From: Achromobacter arsenitoxydans SY8
GTDB taxonomy: Bacteria > Pseudomonadota > Gammaproteobacteria > Burkholderiales > Burkholderiaceae_B
Direction: 5' to 3'
Length of the DNA: 39,775 nt
Assembly (NCBI RefSeq): GCF_000236785.1
Contig: NZ_AGUF01000023.1
Coordinates: forward strand, 1 to 39,775
Shown here: one piece after another, positions 17,518 through 25,475 of the stretch
How the letters are laid out: every line of letters starts with the position of its first letter
How positions within the stretch are numbered: position 1 is the first letter of the stretch
The notes under the pieces: model-generated
What the model was told of the DNA's origin: nothing
What the model saw: only the letters and a program-made list of their open reading frames with translations
Database searches by the model: none
Translations under genes and position numbers: made by a program

Positions 17518-18745
17518 CCATGTCGTCGATCGTGCCGCGCAGGATCTTCAGCAGCACCAGTCCCGGCAGCGCAATCACGACCGTCAGCAGGAAAAAGCCG
17601 GGCCAGCCCATCCAGTTCACCAGCGGCGGCGTCAGCGGCCCCGCCAGATAGGTGCGCCCCACGGCCGACAGCGCCGACAGCAGCGCGAACTGCGTGGCCG
17701 AAAACCGCTGGCGGCACAGCGCCATCAGCAGACCGACAAACGACGCCGTGCCCAGCCCGCCGCACAGGTTCTCGATGCCGACCCCCGTGGCCATCAGCCA
17801 GATGTTCTTGGGACTGACCGCGATCAGCCAGTACGCCAGGTTGGACACGGCCTGCAGCAGCCCGAACGCCATCAGCGACCGATACAGCCCCCAGCGCGCC
17901 ATGAGCGATCCGCCGGCCAGCGCGCCGATGATCGTGGCCGCCAGCCCCAGCACCTTGTTCACGGTGCCGACCTCGGTGGGCGTGAAGCCCGCGCCGCGGA
18001 TAAGGAAAGTGGTGGACAGGGCCCCCGCGAACGCGTCGCCCAGCTTGTACAGCACGATCAGGAGCACAACCGCCAGCGCGCCGCGGCGGGTGAAGAATTC
18101 GTGCAGGGGCTCGGCCACCGCTTCGCGCAACGTGCGGGGCGGGCGCGCGACGTGCTCGGGCTCGGGCGCCCATAGCGTGGCAAGCGCGCACAGCAGCATC
18201 AGCCCGCCCATCAGCATGTACGTATTGCCCCAGCCGATCCACTGATCGGCCATGATCAGCGCCAGGCCGCCCGAGACAATCATGGCCAGCCGGTAGCCCA
18301 TGACCTTGATGGCCGCGCCCGCACCCCGCTCTTCTTTGCGCAGCACGTCCGTGCAATAGGCGTCGAACGCGATGTCCTGCGTGGCCGACAGGAAGGCCAC
18401 CAGCACCGCCAGCAGGGCCAGGGGCATCAGCGCCGACGACGGCGACAGCGCGCCCATCGCCAGGATGGCCACTGCCAGCAGCAGTTGGGTCACGAGCATC
18501 CAGCCGCGGCGCCGGCCCAGGAGCGGCGGCGCGTAGCGGTCGACCAGGGGGGCCCAGAGGAATTTGATGGTGTAGGCCGTGCCTACCAGGGTGAGGTAAC
18601 CGATGTCCTGAAGCGAAACGTCTTCGACGGTGGCCCAGGCCTGCAAGGTGCCGCTGGTTAGCGCCAGCGGCAGCCCGCTGGCAAACCCCAGGACCAGCAG
18701 GGGCGCGACGCGGGGGCTGGTGTAGACGTTGGGTGCAGCGGTGAT
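17498..18745 (-). CDS. ampG: AmpG-family muropeptide permease with unusual start
   Basis: Major facilitator protein of the AmpG group, which imports anhydromuropeptides for peptidoglycan recycling. Signatures: LGFASGLPLALTSGTLQAWATVED in the first helix, YTIKFLWAPLVDRY, LLGRRRGWMLVTQ, LSATQDIAFDAYCTDVL. About 12 membrane helices. The first standard start codon in frame is TTG 18646, but that would cut the first helix in half. The open frame continues 33 codons upstream through clear AmpG sequence to an ATC at 18745-18743, which has AGGAG six bases before it; no ATG, GTG or TTG occurs in frame up to at least 18802. I therefore give 415 aa from ATC. A sequencing error or mutated start is the alternative. 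It follows metX-metW on the same strand. Confidence 0.85.
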   Translation of the reverse strand: MTAAPNVYTSPRVAPLLVLGFASGLPLALTSGTLQAWATVEDVSLQDIGYLTLVGTAYTIKFLWAPLVDRYAPPLLGRRRGWMLVTQLLLAVAILAMGALSPSSALMPLALLAVLVAFLSATQDIAFDAYCTDVLRKEERGAGAAIKVMGYRLAMIVSGGLALIMADQWIGWGNTYMLMGGLMLLCALATLWAPEPEHVARPPRTLREAVAEPLHEFFTRRGALAVVLLIVLYKLGDAFAGALSTTFLIRGAGFTPTEVGTVNKVLGLAATIIGALAGGSLMARWGLYRSLMAFGLLQAVSNLAYWLIAVSPKNIWLMATGVGIENLCGGLGTASFVGLLMALCRQRFSATQFALLSALSAVGRTYLAGPLTPPLVNWMGWPGFFLLTVVIALPGLVLLKILRGTIDDMEKQGEA

Positions 18746-18850
18746 GACGGTCTCCTGAAACGTGGCCGGCGGCGCGGCAGGCGCCGGCCGCGGGCTTGGG
18801 CATTTTAGGGCCTGTCGGCCCGTCCCGTCAGGAGGATGCGTGTCGGAATG

Positions 18851-19465
18851 TCAGGGCGAAGCGAAACGGTACACCGCCAGCGTGCTGCGCCAGCTGGGGA
18901 ACAGCCGCACTTCCTTGCCTTCGTTGAAGGTGGCGCGTTCCAGGATGTTCACGTTCACGTCGTCCGCCAGCTGTTCGAAGTCGCGCAGCGTACACAAGTG
19001 AATGTTGGGCGTGTTGTACCACTGGTATGGCATCTGGCCCGTCACCGGCATGCGGCCGCGCAGGATGGACCAGCCGTGCGGCCAGTAGCCGAAATTGGGA
19101 AACGACACCACGCCATGGCGCGCCACGCGCGCCATCTCGCGCAGGATGTGTTCGGTGCGGTGCATGGACTGCAGCGTTTGCGACAGCACTACCGTGTCGA
19201 ACTGCTTGTCGTCGAACAGCGCCAGGCCGTCTTCCAGGTTCTGCTGGATGACCTCGACCCCGCGGCGCACGCAGGCGATCACGCAGGTGTCGTCGAGTTC
19301 CACGCCGGCTCCCTTTACCTGGCGATGATCGCGCAGGTGGGCGAGCAAGGCGCCGTCGCCGCAGCCCAGGTCCAGGACGCGGCTGCCGGGCTCGATCCAG
19401 CTGGCGATGCGCGCCAGGTCGGGCCGCAGCGCGCCGTGGGCATAGCGGGGAGTCACGGGGGTCAT
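18851..19465 (-). CDS. metW: MetW, methionine biosynthesis protein
   Basis: 204 aa class I methyltransferase-fold protein. SAM motif VLDLGCGDGALL at 30-41; MetW-specific blocks VEVIQQNLEDGLALFDDKQFDTVVLSQTLQ, ARVARHGVVSFPNFGYW and RMPVTGQMPYQWYNTPNIHLCTLRDFE. It starts 2 bp after the metX stop, the usual metXW arrangement in proteobacteria. MetW is thought to assist the MetX acyltransferase; no methyl-transfer substrate is established. Confidence 0.94.
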   Translation of the reverse strand: MTPVTPRYAHGALRPDLARIASWIEPGSRVLDLGCGDGALLAHLRDHRQVKGAGVELDDTCVIACVRRGVEVIQQNLEDGLALFDDKQFDTVVLSQTLQSMHRTEHILREMARVARHGVVSFPNFGYWPHGWSILRGRMPVTGQMPYQWYNTPNIHLCTLRDFEQLADDVNVNILERATFNEGKEVRLFPSWRSTLAVYRFASP

Positions 19466-19467
19466 TC

Positions 19468-20718
19468 TCAGGATCCTTCGGTCAAGGCGGCGCCCAGGCC
19501 CAGTTCGCGGGCGATGCGCTCGTAGTAGCCCCGCACCACGGCGTGGTAGCGCGCGTCTTCCAGCAGGAAGGCGTCGTGGCCGTGCGGCGCATCAATTTCG
19601 GCGTAGGTGACGGGGCTGGCGTTCTTGAGCAGGGCGCGCACGATCTCGCGCGAACGCTCCGGCGGGAAACGCCAGTCGGTCGAGAACGACACCAGCAGGA
19701 AATTGGACTTGGCCGGCGCCAGCGCACGGGCCAGGTCGCCGCCGGTCATGCGGGCCGGATCGAAGTAGTCCAGCGCGCGCGTGATCAGCAGGTACGTGTT
19801 GGCGTCGAAATAGCGGGTGAACTTTTCACCCTGGTAGCGCAGGTAGGACTCGACTTCGAATTCGACGTCGTAGCCGTAGTGGTAGGCGCCGTTCTCGGCC
19901 GGCGCGCGCTGCGCGCGGCCGAATTTCTCGGCCATGTCGTCGTCGGACAGGTAGGTAATGTGGCCGATCATGCGCGCCACCGACAGCCCGCGCCGCGGCA
20001 CGGTGTCCTGCGCGTAGTAGTCGCCGCCGTGGAAATCCGGATCGGTGATGATGGCGCGGCGCGCGACTTCGTTAAAGCCGATGTTCTGCGCCGACAGGCG
20101 CGGCGTGCTGGCGATCACGATGCAGTTGGCGACGCGCTCGGGCAAGGTGATGGACCAGCTCAGGGCCTGCATGCCGCCCAGGGATCCGCCCATCACTGCG
20201 GCGAAGCGCTCGATGCCGAAGTGGTCCGCCACCCGCGCCTGCGCGCGCACCCAATCTTCGACCGTCAGCACCGGGAACGCCGCGCCCCAGGGCTTGCCGG
20301 TCTCGGGATTGAGGCTGGCCGGTCCGGTCGAGCCGAAGCACGAGCCCAGGTTATTGACGCCGATCACGAAGAAGAGATTGGTGTCCACCGGCTTGCCGGG
20401 GCCAACCATGTTGTCCCACCAGCCCACGTCGGTGGGGTTGTCCGCCGCCTGGCCCGCCACGTGATGCGAGGCGTTGAGCGCGTGGCAGATCAGGACCGCG
20501 TTGGTGCGCTGGGCATTGAGCGTGCCGTAGGTTTCGACGGCGAGCTCGTACGACGCCAGCGACTGGCCGCTGAGCAAGGGCAGCGGCTCATCGAAACGGA
20601 TGAAGGTGGGAGCGACGAGGCCGACCGAACCGGGATCAACGGTTGCGGAAGTCGTGACGGTTGCGGGGACGAACCCGCTGGCCGAATCACCGGCCAAATT
20701 CTGGGCAGGAGTGGTCAT
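19468..20718 (-). CDS. metX: MetX, homoserine O-acyltransferase (probably O-succinyl)
   Basis: 416 aa alpha/beta hydrolase-fold acyltransferase that activates homoserine for methionine synthesis. [32 protein letters not shown], nucleophile Ser179 in [16 protein letters not shown], Asp in STDWRFPPE and His in [12 protein letters not shown] are visible. The N-terminal ~30 residues (Thr/Ala/Ser-rich) are an extension. Betaproteobacterial MetX of this kind with an adjacent metW are now usually named MetXS and use succinyl-CoA; the acyl donor cannot be fixed from motifs alone. Expression is probably controlled by the SAM-II riboswitch directly upstream. Confidence 0.94.
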   Translation of the reverse strand: MTTPAQNLAGDSASGFVPATVTTSATVDPGSVGLVAPTFIRFDEPLPLLSGQSLASYELAVETYGTLNAQRTNAVLICHALNASHHVAGQAADNPTDVGWWDNMVGPGKPVDTNLFFVIGVNNLGSCFGSTGPASLNPETGKPWGAAFPVLTVEDWVRAQARVADHFGIERFAAVMGGSLGGMQALSWSITLPERVANCIVIASTPRLSAQNIGFNEVARRAIITDPDFHGGDYYAQDTVPRRGLSVARMIGHITYLSDDDMAEKFGRAQRAPAENGAYHYGYDVEFEVESYLRYQGEKFTRYFDANTYLLITRALDYFDPARMTGGDLARALAPAKSNFLLVSFSTDWRFPPERSREIVRALLKNASPVTYAEIDAPHGHDAFLLEDARYHAVVRGYYERIARELGLGAALTEGS

Positions 20719-20721
20719 ACG

Positions 20722-20782
20722 GACCTCTTTAGCTGGATTTATTGGAAGGCGCCCGCAAGCGGATCAGGCAAATCGGCGCCGA
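20722..20782 (-). promoter_or_regulatory. SAM-II riboswitch in the metX leader
   Basis: Read on the minus strand, the leader has all SAM-II landmarks in order: stem strand GGCGCC (20775-20780), loop GATTTG, then CTTGCGG, second stem strand GGCGCC (20748-20753), then AATAAAT, the conserved AGCTAAAG and AGAGG just before the ATG. The two GGCGCC blocks form P1. Loop bases GCCT can pair with AGGT at the 3' end, forming the pseudoknot that hides the ribosome site. This matches the crystallised SAM-II sequence I remember at every conserved block. High SAM should shut off metX translation. Confidence 0.85.
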
Positions 20783-20803
20783 AAATTGGGTAGTGCGGCA
20801 GGA

Positions 20804-20812
20804 ATTCTAGCA
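20804..20812 (-). promoter_or_regulatory. Extended -10 promoter of metX
   Basis: Minus-strand TGCTAGAAT: an extended TGn motif with -10 hexamer TAGAAT (20804-20809). The start site would be near 20797, about 15 bases before the riboswitch. A TTGCGG lies 20 bases upstream of the hexamer, a rather long -35 spacing. Confidence 0.55.
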
Positions 20813-20876
20813 CTGCTTGCCGCCGTGTTCCGCAAGGCGGGCGGGCCGCCCTCCCTGCGGAACCGTGCGCGGCGAC

Positions 20877-21632
20877 TCAGGCGCCGGCCTCCCAGGGTTC
20901 CTGCCCCAGGTACTCGTAGCGCTCGGTGTTCACCCGCGACACGCGCCATTCCACCGGCTGGCGGTTGTATGAAAACGCGATGCGGCGGATCTCGAGCAGG
21001 GCGCTGCCCTCGGGGACGCCCAGGCAGCGCGCATGCGTGCGCTCGGCCAGGCAGGTCCGCAGGCGCTCGTCGGTGGCGATGACGTTCACGCCGAACAGGT
21101 CCTGGTACAGCGCGTACAGCGTGCTGGCGCGATCGCGCAGATGCGCTTCGGTCAGCCCCGGAAAGCGCGACTCCGGCAGGCAGACATCGTCCGCCATGAC
21201 CACGTCGCCGTTGAGCGACAGCACGTTCAGGAATTCATACACGTAGGCGCCCGCTGGCAGGGCCAGCTTCTCGCGCGCCACCGCAGACGCCTTGACGCGC
21301 CGGAAGCGCTGCAGCTCGGTGGTGGGATACGACTTGCCGCCATCCTGCCCGACGATGCGGAAGAACTTGAAGAAGTGGTGGTTGCGCGTATGCACCGCGA
21401 CGTAGGTGCCGCGCCCCTGGTGGCGCACCAGGATGTTCTCGGCGGCCAGGTCGTCGATGGCCTTGCGCAAGGTGCCGATTGATACGCCGAAACGCTCGGC
21501 CAGGTTCTTTTCCGGGGGGATCGCCTCGCCCTGCTTCCATTCGCCTTGCGCCAGCGCGGCAAGCACGGCCTGCTTGACCTGTTCATACAAGGGACTGCCC
21601 AGAGGCACAGTCGGTGACAGGCTGGTGTTCAT
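20877..21632 (-). CDS. GntR-family (HutC/UTRA) regulator of the sulfolactate genes
   Basis: 251 aa. N-terminal GntR helix-turn-helix (about 14-80: PLYEQVKQAVLAALAQGEWKQGEAIPPEKNLAERFGVSIGTLRKAIDDLAAENILVRHQGRGTYVA) and C-terminal UTRA effector domain (LPAGAYVYEFLNVLSLNGDVVMADDVCLPESRFPGL ... ALLEIRRIAFSYNRQPVEWRVSRVNTERYEYL). It is divergent from suyA with 182 bp between starts. By analogy with SuyR of other sulfolactate clusters it should respond to sulfolactate or a derivative. A perfect 12-bp palindrome at 21701-21712 is its likely operator. Confidence 0.87.
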   Translation of the reverse strand: MNTSLSPTVPLGSPLYEQVKQAVLAALAQGEWKQGEAIPPEKNLAERFGVSIGTLRKAIDDLAAENILVRHQGRGTYVAVHTRNHHFFKFFRIVGQDGGKSYPTTELQRFRRVKASAVAREKLALPAGAYVYEFLNVLSLNGDVVMADDVCLPESRFPGLTEAHLRDRASTLYALYQDLFGVNVIATDERLRTCLAERTHARCLGVPEGSALLEIRRIAFSYNRQPVEWRVSRVNTERYEYLGQEPWEAGA

Positions 21633-21700
21633 GGGTGCATCGCAATATTCACGGACCCCCAGTGTAGCGGCGGCCGCGCTTTTTCCTCAAGTCATCCAAT

Positions 21701-21712
21701 TCATATATATGA
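21701..21712. promoter_or_regulatory. Palindromic operator candidate TCATATATATGA
   Basis: Perfect 12-bp palindrome between the divergent regulator and suyA, immediately upstream of the suyA -35 box. Partial symmetry extends outward (CAAT ... GTTG). Position and symmetry fit a GntR dimer site acting on both promoters. Confidence 0.6.
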
Positions 21713-21717
21713 TGTAG

Positions 21718-21746
21718 TTGACTTTGAAAAAAGGCCGCCATAAGAT
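21718..21746 (+). promoter_or_regulatory. Sigma-70 promoter of the suyAB operon
   Basis: TTGACT (21718-21723), 17-bp spacer, TAAGAT (21741-21746). Start site expected near 21753, about 60 bp before the suyA ATG. Confidence 0.75.
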
Positions 21747-21814
21747 TTCCTGGCCGTTGTGATCCGCGCCGCGTGCAACACCCCGGCGGCGCTTCTGACC
21801 AAGAGAGGAAGACA

Positions 21815-22096
21815 ATGATTCACGCCGTATTGCACGATGCGAAGGACACGGTGGCGGTCGCCGTGGTGGAAGGGCTGACCGCCGGAACGGAGCTGAACGC
21901 CTGGATCATGGATGAAGACAAGATCATCCATGTGCGCGCCTCCCAGGACATCCCCATCGGCCACAAGGTGGCGATGAAGGACATGGAAGTGGGCGACACG
22001 GTCTTCAAGTACGGCGTCGACATCGGCCGCGTGGTGGCCCCCATCAAGGCCGGCCAGCACGCCCATGTGCACAACATCAAGACCAAGCGCTGGTAA
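21815..22096 (+). CDS. suyA: SuyA, (2R)-sulfolactate sulfo-lyase small subunit
   Basis: 93 aa from ATG 21815, with AGAGAGGA upstream; further in-frame codons to 21773 are leader. It is the SAF-like domain found at the N-terminus of UxaA/altronate dehydratases, here as a separate small subunit: [55 protein letters not shown]. The split small/large arrangement with SuyB is that of (R)-sulfolactate sulfo-lyase, which cleaves 3-sulfolactate to pyruvate and sulfite. By itself the domain could belong to altronate dehydratase; suyB and the neighbours decide. Confidence 0.82.
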   Translation: MIHAVLHDAKDTVAVAVVEGLTAGTELNAWIMDEDKIIHVRASQDIPIGHKVAMKDMEVGDTVFKYGVDIGRVVAPIKAGQHAHVHNIKTKRW

Positions 22097-22124
22097 GCGT
22101 CCCCCCATCGCACAGGAATCCACC

Positions 22125-23300
22125 ATGTCCATCATCACCGCCCAGACCACCTTCCAAGGCTATCGCCGCGACAATGGCCGCGTCGGCGTGCGCAACCACG
22201 TCATCGTCCTGCCCGTGGACGACATCTCCAACGCGGCTGCCGAAGCTGTCGCCAACAACATCAAGGGCACGATGGCCCTGCCCCACCCCTACGGCCGCCT
22301 GCAGTTCGGCGAAGACCTGGAACTGCACTTCCGCACCCTGATCGGCACGGGCTGTAACCCCAACGTCGCAGCCGTGGTGGTGATCGGCATCGAAGAAGGC
22401 TGGACCAAGCGCGTCGTGGACGGCATCGCCGCCACCGGCAAGCCGGTCATGGGCTTTTCCATTGAACTGCACGGCGACCACGACACCATCATGCGCGCAT
22501 CGCGCTGCGCGAAGGAATTCGTGCACTACGCCACCGCGCTCACGCGCAGCGAATGCCCCATCGCCGATCTGTGGGTCTCCACCAAGTGCGGCGAATCCGA
22601 CACCACGTCCGGCTGCGGCGCCAACCCCACCGTCGGCAACGCCTTCGACAAGCTCTATGCGCTGGGTTCCACCCTGGTGTTCGGCGAAACGTCGGAACTG
22701 ACGGGCGGCGAACACATCGTGGCCGAGCGCTGCGCCAACGACGCCGTGCGCGAGAAGTTCATGTTCATGTTCGACCGCTACCAGGCCATGATCGACCGCT
22801 GGAAGACCAGCGACCTGTCCGAGTCCCAGCCCACCAAGGGCAACATCGCGGGCGGGCTGACCACCATCGAGGAAAAGGCGCTGGGCAACATCCAGAAGAT
22901 CGGCAAGAAATGCCGCGTGGACGGCGTCATCGACAAAGCCGAAATCCCCGACGGCCCCGGCCTGTGGTTCATGGACTCGTCTTCGGCCGCGGCAGAAATG
23001 GTGACCCTGTGCGCGGCATCGGGCTACGCCGTGCACTTTTTCCCCACCGGCCAGGGCAACGTCATCGGCAATCCCATCCTGCCGGTCATCAAGATCTGCG
23101 CCAATCCGCGCACGGTCCGCACCATGTCCGAGCACATTGACGTGGACACCAGCGGCCTGCTGCAGCGCGAGATCGACCTGAACCAGGCCGGCGACAAGCT
23201 GCTGGAATGCATGCTGGCCACCGCCAACGGCCGCTGGACCGCGGCCGAGGCCCTGGGCCACCGCGAATTCGTCCTGACGCGGATCTTCGAAAGCGCGTAA
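22125..23300 (+). CDS. suyB: SuyB, (2R)-sulfolactate sulfo-lyase large subunit
   Basis: 391 aa from ATG 22125 (CACAGGAATCCACC before it), matching the ~390 aa of SuyB. UxaA/GarD-family lyase core. Blocks that match SuyB as I remember it almost word for word: [117 protein letters not shown] and [16 protein letters not shown]. The family uses an iron-sulfur or iron centre; conserved Cys residues (GTGCNP, STKCGES) are candidates. Altronate/galactarate dehydratase is the alternative, but slcC and comC downstream support sulfolactate. Confidence 0.85.
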   Translation: MSIITAQTTFQGYRRDNGRVGVRNHVIVLPVDDISNAAAEAVANNIKGTMALPHPYGRLQFGEDLELHFRTLIGTGCNPNVAAVVVIGIEEGWTKRVVDGIAATGKPVMGFSIELHGDHDTIMRASRCAKEFVHYATALTRSECPIADLWVSTKCGESDTTSGCGANPTVGNAFDKLYALGSTLVFGETSELTGGEHIVAERCANDAVREKFMFMFDRYQAMIDRWKTSDLSESQPTKGNIAGGLTTIEEKALGNIQKIGKKCRVDGVIDKAEIPDGPGLWFMDSSSAAAEMVTLCAASGYAVHFFPTGQGNVIGNPILPVIKICANPRTVRTMSEHIDVDTSGLLQREIDLNQAGDKLLECMLATANGRWTAAEALGHREFVLTRIFESA

Positions 23301-23306
23301 GCGCCC

Positions 23307-23334
23307 GGCGGCGCGGCCAGGAGACCGCGCCGCC
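23307..23334 (+). promoter_or_regulatory. Strong hairpin between suyB and the receptor gene
   Basis: Perfect 10-bp stem GGCGGCGCGG / CCGCGCCGCC around an 8-base loop, starting 7 bp after the suyB stop. No T-run follows, so it is more likely an RNA-stabilising or attenuating hairpin inside the operon than a full terminator. Confidence 0.6.
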
Positions 23335-23451
23335 GCCCCCCTCGCAGCACCATCGCGCATCACCGACTAGAACCAGCAGACCCGGGCGCAGACCGAGGCA
23401 GCAAAGGCGTGTGCATTCCTACCCGGGCGCCACCCCCAAGGAGGAAGACAG

Positions 23452-24465
23452 ATGAGTAGCGAACCGCAATACCCCCTGCACGACGCACAGCGCAGGCGCC
23501 TGCTCGGCGCCCTGGGCGCCGCCGGCCTCTGTGCGCTGACGCCATGGGAGCGCGCGCTGGCGCAGAAAGGCGCCTGGCCCGAACGCCCCATCAATTACGT
23601 CGTACCCTTTCCCCCTGGCGGCCTGACCGACGTCGCCGCGCGGCAGGTGGGCAAGGCGCTCAGCGACGCCGAACGCTGGAACGTGGTGGTGGAAAACAAA
23701 CCCGGCGGCAGCGCGAACATCGGCGCCGCCCATGTCTCGCACGCCGCGCCCGACGGCTACACCTGGCTGGCCATCACCCTGTCGCACGCCGCCAACGCCA
23801 CGCTGTTCGCGGGCAAGGCGGGCTACGACCTGACTCGCGACCTGACGCCGCTGGCGGGGCTCGCGTCTTCGCCCATCATGGTGGTGGTCAACGCCAAGAG
23901 CTCCATCAAGAACATGGACGACCTGGCTCGCGCGGCCCGGGCCAAGCCGCTGTCGGCGGGTTCCAGCGGCAACGGCACCCCGCCGCACCTGACGCTGGCG
24001 CTGTACCAGAAGCTCACCGGCACGCCGCTGACGCACGTGCCCTACAAGGGCGGCGCGCCGTCGCTGACGGACCTGATCGGCGGCCACCTGGACGTGGTGT
24101 TCTCCAACTATCCCGAATCGCTGGCGCACGTGAAGAACGGATCGCTGCGCGCGCTGGCCATCACCACGCGCAAGCGCAGCAAGGACCTGCCGGATCTGCC
24201 CACCACGGCCGAAGCGGGCCTGCCGGACCTGATCGTCGAGAACTTCACCGGCGTGCTGGCGCCCGCCGGAACGCCGCCGGAACTGATCCAGCGCATCGGC
24301 GGCGCCATCGTCAAACAGGTGTCGCAGCCCGCCATGCAGCAGGCCCTGCTGCAACTGGGCTTCGTGCCCCAGCCGCGCGGCCCGCAGGAGTTCGGCGCCT
24401 ACCTGAAGTCCGAGGTCGAGCGCTGGGCCAAGATCATCCGCGACGCCAACATCCAGGTCGCCTGA
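23452..24465 (+). CDS. TctC/Bug-family solute-binding protein, probably for sulfolactate
   Basis: 337 aa. Twin-arginine-like signal QRRRLLGALGAAGLCALTPWERALAQ near residues 13-38, then the tripartite tricarboxylate (Bug) receptor fold: WPERPINYVVPFPPGGLTDVAARQVGKAL, VVENKPGGSANIGAAHVSHAAPDGYTWL, HVPYKGGAPSLTDLIGGHLDVVFSNYPE and the closing LGFVPQPRGPQEFGAYLKSEVERWAKII. AGGAGG precedes the ATG. Position inside the suyAB-slcC-comC operon suggests sulfolactate as ligand (SlcH in Chromohalobacter is of this class). No membrane TctA/TctB genes are here, so it must use subunits encoded elsewhere. Confidence 0.88.
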   Translation: MSSEPQYPLHDAQRRRLLGALGAAGLCALTPWERALAQKGAWPERPINYVVPFPPGGLTDVAARQVGKALSDAERWNVVVENKPGGSANIGAAHVSHAAPDGYTWLAITLSHAANATLFAGKAGYDLTRDLTPLAGLASSPIMVVVNAKSSIKNMDDLARAARAKPLSAGSSGNGTPPHLTLALYQKLTGTPLTHVPYKGGAPSLTDLIGGHLDVVFSNYPESLAHVKNGSLRALAITTRKRSKDLPDLPTTAEAGLPDLIVENFTGVLAPAGTPPELIQRIGGAIVKQVSQPAMQQALLQLGFVPQPRGPQEFGAYLKSEVERWAKIIRDANIQVA

Positions 24466-24505
24466 CACGCGGCCAACCTGCCCATCACGAAGAGGAGTCC
24501 GGCAG

Positions 24506-25441
24506 ATGCGAGTACTGATTTCGGAGTTCATGGACGCGCCCGCCGTCGATGCCTTGCGGCAGCGGTTCGACGTGCGCTACGCCCCCGACCTGGTCGAGCA
24601 GCGCGGCGCCTTGCTCGACGCGGCCGCGCAGGCCGACGCCCTGATCGTGCGCAACCGCAGCCAGGTGAACGCCGAACTGCTGGCGGCCGCGCCGCGCCTG
24701 CTGGTCGTGGGCCGGCTGGGCGTGGGGCTGGACAACATCGACCTGCCCGGCTGCGAGGCGCGCGGCATCCAGGTCATCCCCGCGACCGGCGCCAACGCCC
24801 GTGCGGTGGCCGAGTACGTCATCGGCACAATGCTGGCGCTCTTGCGCGGCGCGTACGCGGCCACGCCCGACGTCGCGGCGGGCAGGTGGCCGCGCCCCGC
24901 GCTGTCTCAGGGTCTGGAGGCGCACGGTCGGACGCTGGGCGTGGTGGGATTCGGCGGCATCGGCCGGCTGGCGGCGCAGCTTGCCCGCGGACTGGGCATG
25001 CGGGTCGTGGGCAGCGATGCGGCGCTGCCGCCCGGGCACCCGGCCTGGCAGGTAGCGGGGGCCGCGCCGCTGACGCTGGACGAGCTGCTTGCACAGGCAG
25101 ACGTCGTGACGCTGCACGTGCCGCTCACCGCCGACACCCGGCATCTGCTGGACGCCGGCCGCATCGGACGCATGCGCCCGGGCGCCATCCTCATCAACAC
25201 CTCGCGCGGCGGCATCGTGGACGAGGCGGCCCTGGCGGCCGCCTTGCGCGCCGGCCACCTGCGCGGCGCGGCGCTGGACGTGTTCGAAGAGGAACCCCTG
25301 CGCGCCGGCAGCGCGCTGGACGACGTCCCCAATCTGATCCTCACCCCGCACATCGCCGGTCTGACGCAAGAGGCCAACACGCGCGTTTCCGACATGGTGG
25401 CCGCCGGGGTGACAATAGCGCTTGACGGCCGCGCCCGCTGA
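24506..25441 (+). CDS. slcC: SlcC, (S)-sulfolactate dehydrogenase (2-hydroxyacid dehydrogenase family)
   Basis: 311 aa, the length of SlcC. D-isomer 2-hydroxyacid dehydrogenase: NAD motif GVVGFGGIGRLAAQ, then ADVVTLHVPLTADTRHLLD, INTSRGGIVDEAAL, LDVFEEEPL and LTPHIAGLTQEANTRVS with the catalytic Arg, Glu and His. It differs from the biosynthetic SerA at 9474 in lacking an ACT domain. AGAGGAG precedes the ATG. With ComC it would interconvert (S)- and (R)-sulfolactate through sulfopyruvate. The function is assigned from context; alone it would be a generic hydroxyacid dehydrogenase. Confidence 0.78.
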   Translation: MRVLISEFMDAPAVDALRQRFDVRYAPDLVEQRGALLDAAAQADALIVRNRSQVNAELLAAAPRLLVVGRLGVGLDNIDLPGCEARGIQVIPATGANARAVAEYVIGTMLALLRGAYAATPDVAAGRWPRPALSQGLEAHGRTLGVVGFGGIGRLAAQLARGLGMRVVGSDAALPPGHPAWQVAGAAPLTLDELLAQADVVTLHVPLTADTRHLLDAGRIGRMRPGAILINTSRGGIVDEAALAAALRAGHLRGAALDVFEEEPLRAGSALDDVPNLILTPHIAGLTQEANTRVSDMVAAGVTIALDGRAR

Positions 25442-25475
25442 CGGCGCGCGGCGCGCGTCCCACGACAGGAAGGAT

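Noticed and set aside
17472-18803. ATG-started 443-codon minus-strand frame over ampG
   Set aside because: It is in a different frame from the AmpG sequence (offset 58 bases from the ATC), with no membrane-helix pattern.
21815-23300. Split altronate dehydratase (uxaA)
   Set aside because: The large subunit matches SuyB blocks closely, and slcC/comC rather than uronate genes follow.
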